A stretch of 64,000 nt of DNA from Congregibacter brevis (GTDB lineage Bacteria; Pseudomonadota; Gammaproteobacteria; Pseudomonadales; Halieaceae), in NCBI RefSeq assembly GCF_045689245.1, contig NZ_CP136865.1, forward strand, positions 3,534,001 to 3,598,000, written 5' to 3'. This document shows, piece by piece, positions 32,694-41,040 of this stretch (position 1 is the first letter of the stretch; every line of letters begins with the position of its first letter). The notes under the pieces are model-generated. The model worked only from the letters and a program-made list of their open reading frames with translations, was not told the DNA's origin and did no database searches. The position numbers were made by a program, and so were the translations under genes.

Positions 32694-34103
32694 TCAGGAG
32701 CTACGTCCGTAGACATCCTCAAAACGTACAATGTCATCCTCGCCCAGATAACTGCCCGACTGAACTTCGATGAGCTCTACGGGAATCTTTCCCGGGTTCG
32801 CGAGCCGGTGCTTGTGACCAAGGGGAATATATGTTGATTGGTCTTCAACAAGCGTAAAGACCTTGTCTTCGCAGGTGACTTCGGCCGTACCGTGGACCAC
32901 GATCCAATGCTCCGCGCGATGATGATGCATCTGCAGTGACAAGGTTTGCCCCGGGTTCACAACGATACGCTTAACCTGAAATCGATCGCCCTCAATGAGA
33001 GACTCATAGCTACCCCAGGGGCGATAGACCCGCTGATGCAAAGAAGCCTCGCTACGACCTTCAGACTTGAGACGATTAACGATCTGCTTAACGTTTTGCA
33101 CTTCATCGCGGTCAGCGACCAATATCGCATCGGGTGTCTCTACTACGATCAGATTCTTAATGCCTGTAGCCGCGATTAAACGAGATTCGCTGCGTAGATA
33201 GCTGTCGGAGCAGCCTTCAATCATGACATCACCGAGCAGAACGTTCCCGTGGCTGTCACGCTCTGATACCTGCCACAACGTAGACCAAGCGCCAACATCA
33301 CTCCATCCGCAATCCAGAGGAATAACACCTCCACGCTGCGTACGCTCCATCACGGCGTAATCAATACTGTCTGAAGGGCAGGCTAAAAACGCATCTCGGT
33401 CCGGACGCAGAAAATCAAGGTCAGCGCTGGCGTTCGCCATTGCCCGCTCACAGGCCGCGTAGATTTCGGGCGCGTGGGCTTTGAGTTCGTCAAGGTAGGT
33501 CGCTGCAGACAGCAGGAACATGCCGCTGTTCCAATGGTACTGCCCACTCTCAAGATACTCTGTTGCCGTTTGCGCATCGGGCTTCTCGACGAAACTATCC
33601 AGCGCGAAGAGGCCAGCGTCATCGCTAGCGCCCAAGCGGAGGTAGCCGTAGCCGGTCTCAGGCGCGTCGGGTACAACGCCGAAGGTCATCAGTGCTCCCG
33701 ACCTCGCTTTACCAAGGCCCAATTTCACGGCCTCAGTGAATGATTCGGTATTCCTAATCACGTGGTCCGCAGGGAGCACTAAAAGAATCGCATCGGGGGA
33801 TACAGACAGGGCTTGAAAGGCCGCCAGAGCAACGGCCGGGGCGGTGTTGCGCCCTTCGGGCTCCAGAATTATTGCTCCAGGCTCAACGGAAAGCTGGCGC
33901 AGCTGTTCTGCCACCATAAATCGATGTTCGTCATTACAGATGATCAGTGGAGAGGCGCTCTCAAGGCCAGAGGTGCGAGCCATAGTGTCCTGAAGCATCG
34001 ACAGTTCACTGGCCAGAGCCAAAAACTGCTTCGGGTACGCCTCTCGGGACACGGGCCATAGGCGACTGCCTACGCCTCCAGACAATAAAACAGGTATCAA
34101 CAT
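32694..34103 (-). CDS. Mannose-1-phosphate guanylyltransferase / mannose-6-phosphate isomerase (ManC/AlgA type)
   Basis: 469 residues. The N-terminal nucleotidyltransferase domain starts with LLSGGVGSRLWPVSREAYPK and has the metal site LVLPADHVI and FVEKPDAQTA. The C-terminal cupin (about 350-465) has RPWGSYESLIEG and the metal-binding QMHHHRAEHWIVVHGTAEVT, typical of the bifunctional type II enzyme. It would make GDP-mannose from fructose-6-phosphate with the mutase encoded downstream. galU follows after 78 bp. No glycosyltransferase or export gene is in the window. Confidence 0.93.
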   Translation of the reverse strand: MLIPVLLSGGVGSRLWPVSREAYPKQFLALASELSMLQDTMARTSGLESASPLIICNDEHRFMVAEQLRQLSVEPGAIILEPEGRNTAPAVALAAFQALSVSPDAILLVLPADHVIRNTESFTEAVKLGLGKARSGALMTFGVVPDAPETGYGYLRLGASDDAGLFALDSFVEKPDAQTATEYLESGQYHWNSGMFLLSAATYLDELKAHAPEIYAACERAMANASADLDFLRPDRDAFLACPSDSIDYAVMERTQRGGVIPLDCGWSDVGAWSTLWQVSERDSHGNVLLGDVMIEGCSDSYLRSESRLIAATGIKNLIVVETPDAILVADRDEVQNVKQIVNRLKSEGRSEASLHQRVYRPWGSYESLIEGDRFQVKRIVVNPGQTLSLQMHHHRAEHWIVVHGTAEVTCEDKVFTLVEDQSTYIPLGHKHRLANPGKIPVELIEVQSGSYLGEDDIVRFEDVYGRSS

Positions 34104-34546
34104 CTGCTAAACACCCCAAACATTCGATTAAAGGAACTAACTTGTCTATTCCACGCGTTCAAACTAGCTCGAAAACGCAAACATCTCAACGACATAAGGT
34201 CTTGTTCCTGCGTTGATTTTTGTTGCGACGGGTGGACTTGTGGGGTGCATCCATTAAACTAGCGCACCACGACCCGTAAGAAACAATACACAGACTAACC
34301 AATTGGCGGGCGCTGACAAGTGCAGGGTTCGCAAAATGCGATTCATCATGCGATAAACGCCGACTGCATCACACTGCGACTATGAGCTTTTATGGCAGTA
34401 GATATACCTGAAGAATTCTCAGAAGCATTCGATACTAATCGCCTTCCAGTACACTCTTTGTTTAGGTCACTATTGTTTAAGTCACTATTGAACCCAACAT
34501 TGAACCCAACACTTCACCCAACACCTCGGACGAAAAAAATACCATC
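34104..34546. other. Spacer between manC and fabA, with short tandem repeats
   Basis: No gene is supported in these 443 bases. The last part holds two adjacent tandem repeats, listed separately. I found no convincing FabR/FadR-like operator and no strong -35/-10 pair, although one or both divergent promoters must lie here. Confidence 0.6.
34461..34522. repeat. Two adjoining tandem repeats in the fabA leader (15 bp x2, 12 bp x3)
   Basis: TTTAGGTCACTATTG at 34461-34475 is repeated at 34476-34490 with one change. It is overlapped by ATTGAACCCAAC at 34487, 34499 and, with two changes, 34511. The array ends 24 bp before the fabA ATG. Confidence 0.85.
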
Positions 34547-35062
34547 ATGACGCCTCAATCGAGCTACACCAAAGACGAACTCATTGCCTGCGGTATGGGC
34601 GACATGTTCGGCCCGGGAAATGCCCAGCTACCCGTGGGCAACATGTTGATGCTCGACAGGATTACCCACATCAGTTCGGAAGGTGGCTCTAAAGATAAAG
34701 GTCAGATAATCGCCGAACTAGACATTCATCCTGATCTTTGGTTTTTTGATTGTCACTTCCCCGGCGACCCGGTAATGCCCGGTTGCCTGGGTCTGGATGC
34801 GATGTGGCAGCTGGTTGGATTTTTTTTGGGCTGGCGCGGCAATCCGGGGCGCGGACGGGCACTGGGCTCCGGAGAAGTAAAGTTCAGCGGGCAGGTTTTA
34901 CCTTCAGCATCAAAAGTTACTTACACCATCGATATCAAACGGGTTATCGAGCGTAAGCTGGTAATGGGCATAGCGAACGGAATCGTAAGCGTCGACGACA
35001 AAGAGATTTATCACGCGTCTGATCTGCGCGTCGGGCTTTTTCAATCTACCGAGAGTTTTTAA
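34547..35062 (+). CDS. fabA: 3-hydroxydecanoyl-ACP dehydratase/isomerase
   Basis: 171 residues, the E. coli length. WFFDCHFPGDPVMPGCLGLD carries the catalytic His70 and Asp84, and VGFFLGWRGNPGRGRALG follows. It dehydrates and isomerises the C10 intermediate to cis-3-decenoyl-ACP, the branch point to unsaturated fatty acids under anaerobic-type synthesis. fabB follows after 3 bp. Confidence 0.97.
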   Translation: MTPQSSYTKDELIACGMGDMFGPGNAQLPVGNMLMLDRITHISSEGGSKDKGQIIAELDIHPDLWFFDCHFPGDPVMPGCLGLDAMWQLVGFFLGWRGNPGRGRALGSGEVKFSGQVLPSASKVTYTIDIKRVIERKLVMGIANGIVSVDDKEIYHASDLRVGLFQSTESF

Positions 35063-35065
35063 GTC

Positions 35066-36292
35066 ATGCAGCGACGAGTAGTAGTCACAGGTTTGGGCAT
35101 TGTGTCCTGCCTGGGTAACGATGCCGATAGTGTGACCGAAGCGCTTCACCATGGGCGCTCGGGCATTAGCACTAGCCAGTCGCAAATCGATGCCGGTATG
35201 CGCTCGCACGTATCGGGCGCGCCGGAGATAGACTTCAAGGAACATATCGATCGGAAGCAGCTCCGTTTTATGGGCGATGCAGCTGCGTATGCCTACATCG
35301 CAATGCAACGCTGCATAGCAGATGCGGGACTCAGTGAAGCAGAAGTTTCGAACGAACGTACAGGCATCATTGCCGGATCCGGAGGCGCTTCCTCAGCCAG
35401 CCAAACGGAAGCCGCAGATATTCTCCGAGAACGCGGCTTACGTCGTGTAGGGCCTTATCGGGTCACACAAACCATGGGCAGCACAGTATCTGCATGTCTG
35501 GCCACACCGTTCAGTATTCGCGGTGTGAACTACTCGATTTCTTCTGCATGCTCCACCAGCGCGCATTGCATCGGCAACGCAATGGAGCAGATCCAGCTAG
35601 GTAAGCAGGACCGAGTGTTTGCGGGTGGCGGTGAAGAACTCCACTGGACAATGAGCAGCCTGTTTGACGCCATGGGCGCCCTGTCCACCAAATACAACGA
35701 CACACCCGAGCGCGCATCCCGCGCCTACGATGCAGACCGCGACGGTTTTGTCATTGCGGGTGGGGGTGGCATGGTCGTACTTGAAGCGCTTGAAGTAGCG
35801 CAAGCACGGGGAGCAAAAATCTACGCGGAGCTAGTAGGCTACGGCGCCACATCAGATGGCTACGACATGGTGGCCCCTTCTGGAGAGGGCGCCGTGCGCT
35901 GCATGCATCAAGCTCTATCTACCGTTGAGGGTCCCGTGGATTACATCAACGCTCACGGAACAAGCACTCCTGCTGGCGATATTCAGGAGCTCAAGGCTGT
36001 CCGGGAAGCCTTTGCGGACAAAGATCGTACGCCTGTCGTCGGCTCTACGAAGTCACTTTCGGGGCACTCCTTGGGCGCTGCCGGCGTGCAAGAAGCCATC
36101 TACAGTCTTCTGATGCAGCAAGCTGGTTTCATTGCTGCTTCCGCAAACATCGAAAATCTGGACCCGGAAGCCGAGGGCATGCCCATCGCGAGAGAGCGCC
36201 AAGACAACGTAGATCTTCAGCGAGTAATGTCTAACAGTTTTGGCTTTGGCGGCACCAATGCATCGCTGGTGTTCCAGAAGTTTCAGGGGTAA
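35066..36292 (+). CDS. fabB: 3-oxoacyl-ACP synthase I
   Basis: 408 residues. The nucleophile is Cys162 in SISSACSTSAHCIG, with the two catalytic histidines in YINAHGTSTPAGD and STKSLSGHSLGAAG. Glycine-rich SFGFGGTNASLVF ends the fold. It elongates the cis-unsaturated acyl-ACP made by FabA, and the fabA-fabB pairing marks the gene as FabB rather than FabF. Confidence 0.96.
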   Translation: MQRRVVVTGLGIVSCLGNDADSVTEALHHGRSGISTSQSQIDAGMRSHVSGAPEIDFKEHIDRKQLRFMGDAAAYAYIAMQRCIADAGLSEAEVSNERTGIIAGSGGASSASQTEAADILRERGLRRVGPYRVTQTMGSTVSACLATPFSIRGVNYSISSACSTSAHCIGNAMEQIQLGKQDRVFAGGGEELHWTMSSLFDAMGALSTKYNDTPERASRAYDADRDGFVIAGGGGMVVLEALEVAQARGAKIYAELVGYGATSDGYDMVAPSGEGAVRCMHQALSTVEGPVDYINAHGTSTPAGDIQELKAVREAFADKDRTPVVGSTKSLSGHSLGAAGVQEAIYSLLMQQAGFIAASANIENLDPEAEGMPIARERQDNVDLQRVMSNSFGFGGTNASLVFQKFQG

Positions 36293-36331
36293 AGCCTGAA
36301 GGAAAATCGGGCTCCTGGGCTCAACAGCTCT

Positions 36332-36398
36332 CACCCCTAAAGCGGGACGAGTGAGTTGGACGCGTAATTGGAGCACTTAACTGGAGCATTTAGGGGTG
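36332..36398. repeat. Long-range inverted repeat between convergent fabB and moeA
   Basis: CACCCCTAAA (36332-36341) and TTTAGGGGTG (36389-36398) are exact inverted copies 47 bases apart. Between them lie two similar units, TTGGAGCACTTAA and CTGGAGCATTTAG. No T run follows on the plus strand, so a terminator role is uncertain. Confidence 0.55.
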
Positions 36399-36405
36399 GG
36401 TTGCT

Positions 36406-37611
36406 TCAGTACAAGAGGGCATCCAGACTCAGCGTTTGAACAAGTTGTCCTCGCTCAATAGTTTCCCCGATGGGAACCACCGCCAGAGCATCGCTCGCAG
36501 ATACTGAACTCAGCACACCCGAACTCTGATTCGTATGAGGGCTTACCCAGATTTCTCCGTCAGTCTGACGCGTCGAGACGCGAAGAAATTCCTGCCGAGT
36601 ACCAGGCTTCGCGATTACGAAGTCGGCCTTTGCAGGCACCATGGACGACGCCTCTTCAGACCGCCCTTGGAGCCTGCAAATATAGGGCCGAGCGAGTAAT
36701 AGAAAGGTTACAAACGCGGAAGATGGATTGCCCGGCACACCCACAAAAGGAGTCTCGCCCACCCTGCCAAAAGCAAAAGGCTTACCGGGTTTTATAGCAA
36801 TGCGCCAAAGGGCTATTTCGCCCAGCGCGCTTACCGCGTCACGAACGAAGTCGGCCTCGCCAACCGAAACACCACCGCTGCTCAGTATCAAATCCGCCTT
36901 CTTCGAGGCTTTCGCAAGCGCTTCTCGCGTGGCATCTGCCGTATCCGCGATGATTCCAAGGTCCAGTACATCGCAACCCAAAGCCGAAAGAAGGCCCGAC
37001 AACATAGGCCGATTACTGTTGTAGATCGTCCCGGAAGGTAGTGGCCCGGATCCAGGCTCCCGCAGCTCATTTCCCGTAGATAACAGCGCCACCTTCAATC
37101 GCTTGAACACCGGGACTGTTGCAATACCCTGAGAGGCGAGCAGCCCCATATCCTGTGGCCTCAGCCGTCGACCCGGTGACAACAGCAAACTACCTGACTG
37201 GCAGTCCTGTCCTCGACGCCGGATGTGCTGACCCGCCGAAACACCGGCGGGAACGTCTATAGAGTCGCCGGCAACCTGAACATCTTCCTGCATGACGACC
37301 GCATCGGCTCCGCTGGGTATCTCTGCGCCCGTAAAAACCCTCGCTGCGCTCTCGGGCTCCAGGCTGCCAGCTACATCGCCTGCCGCAACACGTGAACTGA
37401 CTACAAGGCGCCGACCGTCATCACGAGATCGCAGGGCATAACCATCCATGGCGCTGTTATCTGCTGGGGGGACATCGATAGAGGCGCGCTGTTCGCCAGC
37501 CAGCACTCTTCCCAGTGAGTCATTCAGTGAGAGTTCTTCGATACCCGGTTTTACAGCTGCATCGTAAAGCAGCAGCTCAAGTGCTTCGCCCAAAGGTAGT
37601 AGCGGTTTCAC
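36406..37611 (-). CDS. moeA: Molybdopterin molybdenumtransferase
   Basis: 401 residues. VPPADNSAMDGYALRSRDDG and GAEIPSGADAVVMQEDV are from the N-terminal domains. The catalytic MoCF-binding domain shows LLSTGNELREPGSGPLPSGT, SSGGVSVGEADFV, and PGKPFAFGRVGETPFVGVPG. It inserts molybdate into adenylylated molybdopterin. It is 9 bp downstream of moaB. No molybdoenzyme apoprotein is in the window. Confidence 0.95.
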   Translation of the reverse strand: MKPLLPLGEALELLLYDAAVKPGIEELSLNDSLGRVLAGEQRASIDVPPADNSAMDGYALRSRDDGRRLVVSSRVAAGDVAGSLEPESAARVFTGAEIPSGADAVVMQEDVQVAGDSIDVPAGVSAGQHIRRRGQDCQSGSLLLSPGRRLRPQDMGLLASQGIATVPVFKRLKVALLSTGNELREPGSGPLPSGTIYNSNRPMLSGLLSALGCDVLDLGIIADTADATREALAKASKKADLILSSGGVSVGEADFVRDAVSALGEIALWRIAIKPGKPFAFGRVGETPFVGVPGNPSSAFVTFLLLARPYICRLQGRSEEASSMVPAKADFVIAKPGTRQEFLRVSTRQTDGEIWVSPHTNQSSGVLSSVSASDALAVVPIGETIERGQLVQTLSLDALLY

Positions 37612-37620
37612 AGCGAAAAT

Positions 37621-38133
37621 CTAGCTGCTGGTAAGCACGGAGACAAAGTTGCATGGCCGGTGACGACTGTCCAACTGATCTTTGAGAATTCCATTCCACG
37701 CGGTTCGGCACGCTCCTGTAGAGCCAGGCATACAGAAAATGGCCGTACGGTTTGCCAACCCCCCCAGAGCTCGGGACTGTATCGTTGAGGAGCCGATCTC
37801 ATCGAGAGACAGGGCGCGAAAGACTTCGCCAAATCCCTCAATGGTCTTATCGAACAAAGGCGCCACCGCTTCTGGCGTTGAGTCCCTACCGGAAAAACCT
37901 GTTCCTCCGGTCACAAGAATCGTATGCACGCCAGCATCAACAATCCACTGCGACAGTACCGCGCGGATTTGATAGATATCATCGGGTACAAGCGCTCGGT
38001 GAACGACCGAATGCCCCTGACCTGTTGCCGCTTCCGTAAGAAAATCGCCGGAGGTATCGTTCTCGGGACCGCGCGTGTCGGACACGGTTAGCACCGCTAC
38101 TCCAAGACCTACAAATTCACTTTCTGAAGACAT
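37621..38133 (-). CDS. moaB: Molybdenum cofactor biosynthesis protein B (MoaB/MogA family)
   Basis: 170 residues. VAVLTVSDTRGPENDTSGD opens the fold and ILVTGGTGFSGRDSTPEAV is the molybdopterin-binding motif; the later IFCMPGSTGACRTAWNGIL is the second conserved loop. The sequence resembles MoaB more than MogA. The family adenylylates molybdopterin before MoeA acts, although E. coli MoaB itself lacks clear activity. It lies between an RmlD-like gene (2 bp upstream) and moeA. Confidence 0.92.
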   Translation of the reverse strand: MSSESEFVGLGVAVLTVSDTRGPENDTSGDFLTEAATGQGHSVVHRALVPDDIYQIRAVLSQWIVDAGVHTILVTGGTGFSGRDSTPEAVAPLFDKTIEGFGEVFRALSLDEIGSSTIQSRALGGLANRTAIFCMPGSTGACRTAWNGILKDQLDSRHRPCNFVSVLTSS

Positions 38134-38135
38134 AA

Positions 38136-39017
38136 CTAGCCCTTGGACTCCTCTACCGCACTACTTTCTGCGTACTCTTTAACCGTGGAATTCATAAAGC
38201 CACGCCATGGCACCTGCTTAATGGCAAAGCTGTCTCGCAATCGACTGCAGTCGAACACTCGAGTCTCCACACTTTCCTCAGGGCGTTTTTCCTGAGCACT
38301 AATAACGATATCTCCTGAGTCACGATACTGACTCATCGCGGCGAGAGCCGCCTCGGCAAAAGCGTATTCCGTCGTGCGATCGCCAGAACTGTAGTGATAG
38401 ACACCACTGGCATCTGCTCCCACACTCAACTGGTCAAGCATGGCGACCACAACCCGCGCTATGTCGGTGCACGCGACCGGCGAAAAAACATTTCGATCAT
38501 CAAAAGTAGCATGGCGCTCGATAGCCATCCTGAACAACATCCGAGTCAGGAGGTTGTTATCGGTACTCGCGAAGAGAGGGCCAGTGCGAAGCACAATGGC
38601 AGAAGGGGCGGCCTGCATGACGCGACTTTCAATCTCCATGATCTGAAAACCCGGCTCATTAAAGGCATCGGGCGCATCAAACTCCCGCAGGCTCCGCGTC
38701 CCCTGCCCTGCAAACACCCGATCGCTAGAAAGAAGGAGATAGGGTATGGAGCTGTGTTCACAAGCCTTTGACAGCCAGTGAGCGCGTTCAATATCCAAGG
38801 GTTGGGGCACTTCGTCCGTGGCAACCTGCCAGGCAAGCCGGAGGTCAACAACAGCTTGCGGCTTATCCTTGCGAGCTGCTTTTTTTGCCTGTCGCTCGCT
38901 ACGCCACCGCGCTGCAGCAGTATTCAAAGGCAGCGCACGATGACGCCCCCATTGCGCAAAAACAGCTTGAATCGCCATGCCCACAGGGTTGTCCGCGCCT
39001 ATTAGAAGAACATCCAC
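38136..39017 (-). CDS. RmlD-like NAD(P)-binding sugar nucleotide protein
   Basis: 293 residues. The fold follows dTDP-4-dehydrorhamnose reductase: a start MDVLLIGADNPVGMAIQAVF, LLLSSDRVFAGQGTRSLREF (compare STDYVFDG), AIVLRTGPLFAS, and FSPVACTDIARVVVAMLDQL. The nucleotide loop is degenerate (GADNPVG) and the catalytic YxxxK is not apparent where expected, so a reductase role is doubtful. A lysine-rich insert lies near residue 45. No other rml genes are nearby; it is linked to moaB by 2 bp. Confidence 0.68.
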   Translation of the reverse strand: MDVLLIGADNPVGMAIQAVFAQWGRHRALPLNTAAARWRSERQAKKAARKDKPQAVVDLRLAWQVATDEVPQPLDIERAHWLSKACEHSSIPYLLLSSDRVFAGQGTRSLREFDAPDAFNEPGFQIMEIESRVMQAAPSAIVLRTGPLFASTDNNLLTRMLFRMAIERHATFDDRNVFSPVACTDIARVVVAMLDQLSVGADASGVYHYSSGDRTTEYAFAEAALAAMSQYRDSGDIVISAQEKRPEESVETRVFDCSRLRDSFAIKQVPWRGFMNSTVKEYAESSAVEESKG

Positions 39018-39086
39018 GGCTACCTAGGCAGTCCTCAAGCGACTAAGAGAGTTATGAGAGGGTTAAGAGAGCAGCACACCGCCAGC

Positions 39087-39587
39087 CTAGAACGGGATAT
39101 CGTCGTCGATATCGCCCATCGCCGCCGGTTGGGGCGCCGCTGCAGGGCTATTTTGAGACGGCGCGCTAAAGTTGGAGCCGCCACTCGAACCACCCGCTTC
39201 AGGGTAACTCTGGTCATAGCCTCCGTCATTGCTGCCGCCACTTCCTCCGCGACTGTCGAGCATCTGCATCTCACTGCCGACTATCTCTGTGGTATAGCGG
39301 TCCTGACCAGACTGGTCTTGCCACTTACGAGTGCGGATAGCGCCTTCCACATACAGTTTTGAACCCTTGCGCAGATACTCAGCAGCCACTTCGGCTAGGC
39401 GGTTAAAGAACACTACGCGGTGCCACTCAGTACGCTCCTGCTGCTGTCCTGTTTGCTTGTCTTTCCAGGTTTCGGAGGTCGCCAGACGAACGTTGGTTAC
39501 TGAACCACCGGAGGGCATAAAGCGCGTTTCTGGATCAGCGCCTAAGTTTCCTACAAGAATCACTTTGTTGACGCCGCGCGATGCCAT
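39087..39587 (-). CDS. ssb: Single-stranded DNA-binding protein
   Basis: 166 residues. The OB fold starts RGVNKVILVGNLGADPETRF and has TEWHRVVFFNRLAEVAAEYL and KLYVEGAIRTRKWQDQSGQD. A glycine/serine-rich linker leads to the acidic tip DIDDDIPF that docks repair and replication partners. Its place beside an MFS gene and uvrA matches Pseudomonas. Confidence 0.97.
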   Translation of the reverse strand: MASRGVNKVILVGNLGADPETRFMPSGGSVTNVRLATSETWKDKQTGQQQERTEWHRVVFFNRLAEVAAEYLRKGSKLYVEGAIRTRKWQDQSGQDRYTTEIVGSEMQMLDSRGGSGGSNDGGYDQSYPEAGGSSGGSNFSAPSQNSPAAAPQPAAMGDIDDDIPF

Positions 39588-39663
39588 ATTGCTATTTCCG
39601 AATCTAAAAAAAAGGGCCGATTAATATAGCAATCCAACTCTTGAATTGCGACAGCATAAACGC

Positions 39664-40851
39664 TCAAGCGGCGCTGACTGCACCTTGAGAACGGGATTTA
39701 GGACTCATGCGCCATATCAGCACTAGCCAAAGCGCGGCAGCTAGCAAAACCAACCAAAGAAGCCCTGAAAGACCGGTTGAGCCATACACCAGCCCCCCGG
39801 TAGTTCCGCCAACAAACGCTCCGAGAAACTGGCAGGTCGCGTAAATGCCCAGTGCTGTACCTTTACCATGCGCAAAAACGGCCTTGCTCACCAATGAAGG
39901 CAAAGCCGCCTCAAGGTAGTTAACAGCGGTAAAGAATCCACATAAGGCGATGTAAAGCAGCAAAATATTGCTCCCCAGAAACAGAGCTGCCAGAGAGGCC
40001 GGCATCATGATGACGGTGATCTTCAGCGCCAAACTCGATCGCCCCCCTCGCTCCGACAAGCGCAGCAGGGGATACATGCCCAGTAATGAGATTACAAGTA
40101 CCGGGAGATAAACCTGCCAGTGGAGATCTCTGGGAACGCCCATACTCCGCTCTATGACTGCCGGAACCACTAGAAATGATGCCGTCAACATAAAGTGCAA
40201 AAGGAACACCGAGCCATTGAGACGCTGCAACACGGGGTCCGCCAGCACCGGACGGAACATGTTGCGGTTCGCTCCAACACTCTCGTGGCTCCGCGTTTCT
40301 GCTGACGGTATACCCAGCAGCACAATGGCCATGCCAAGTACCGCGAGAGCCGCCGTCATCCAAAACACAGCGGCGAGACCGCCCCAGGCAGCCAGGAGTG
40401 GTCCACAGATCAGCGCCAGCGCAAAGGACAAGCCTATGCTGATACCAATCACCGCCATGGCTTTAGTGCGCTGCTCTTCGGACGTGAGGTCAGCCGCCAA
40501 CGCCATAACAGACCCGGAGATTGCCCCCGCTCCCTGCAGAGCGCGGCCGAGTGCAATCATCTGCACGCTATCGGCAAGAGCCGCGACCCCACTACCGAGT
40601 ACAAACAGGGCCAAACCACCGAGTATCACCGGTTTCCGGCCGATCTTATCGGACAGCCAGCCCAAGGGTATCTGCAGCAAAGCTTGCGTAGCCCCATACG
40701 CTCCCAGGGCAACGCCGATCATTAGCGGCGAAGCACCCAACATATCCGTGGCGTAGAGCGCCAGCAGTGGCAAAGCCATAAACAAGCCGAGCATGCGGAA
40801 GCTGTACAGCAACGCCAAAGCTGCGACGACACGCCGCTCCAGCGCTGTCAT
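39664..40851 (-). CDS. MFS transporter, drug-efflux type
   Basis: 395 residues from the ATG at 40851; a TTG 21 bases upstream with a better-placed GAGG is an alternative. About 12 membrane segments are seen. LGWLSDKIGRKPVILGGLAL is the MFS motif A between segments 2 and 3, and GRALQGAGAISGSVMALAAD is the motif B/C-like region. Relatives next to ssb and uvrA are annotated as multidrug-type transporters; the substrate is unknown. Divergent from uvrA. Confidence 0.88.
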   Translation of the reverse strand: MTALERRVVAALALLYSFRMLGLFMALPLLALYATDMLGASPLMIGVALGAYGATQALLQIPLGWLSDKIGRKPVILGGLALFVLGSGVAALADSVQMIALGRALQGAGAISGSVMALAADLTSEEQRTKAMAVIGISIGLSFALALICGPLLAAWGGLAAVFWMTAALAVLGMAIVLLGIPSAETRSHESVGANRNMFRPVLADPVLQRLNGSVFLLHFMLTASFLVVPAVIERSMGVPRDLHWQVYLPVLVISLLGMYPLLRLSERGGRSSLALKITVIMMPASLAALFLGSNILLLYIALCGFFTAVNYLEAALPSLVSKAVFAHGKGTALGIYATCQFLGAFVGGTTGGLVYGSTGLSGLLWLVLLAAALWLVLIWRMSPKSRSQGAVSAA

Positions 40852-41040
40852 GGGATTAGTTGTAAGCAATACTGAGGTACCTCGCGAAGGTTGCAAATGG
40901 TAACAGCTTTTCAGCGATGCCCGGCCATCCACGCCACATCCAAGGGCGTATATTTAAGCAGTTTTCTTACTTACCTTTTGTTCGCTCAAAGCCGTCACCT
41001 TATACTGTGGTGTTTTTGCCCGTCACTTGCGGAAGCCAGC

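Noticed and set aside
40852..41040. LexA box for uvrA
   Set aside because: A CTGT half-site occurs near 41004 but no ACAG follows at eight bases; a GAGGTACCTC palindrome at 40874-40883 is not LexA-like.
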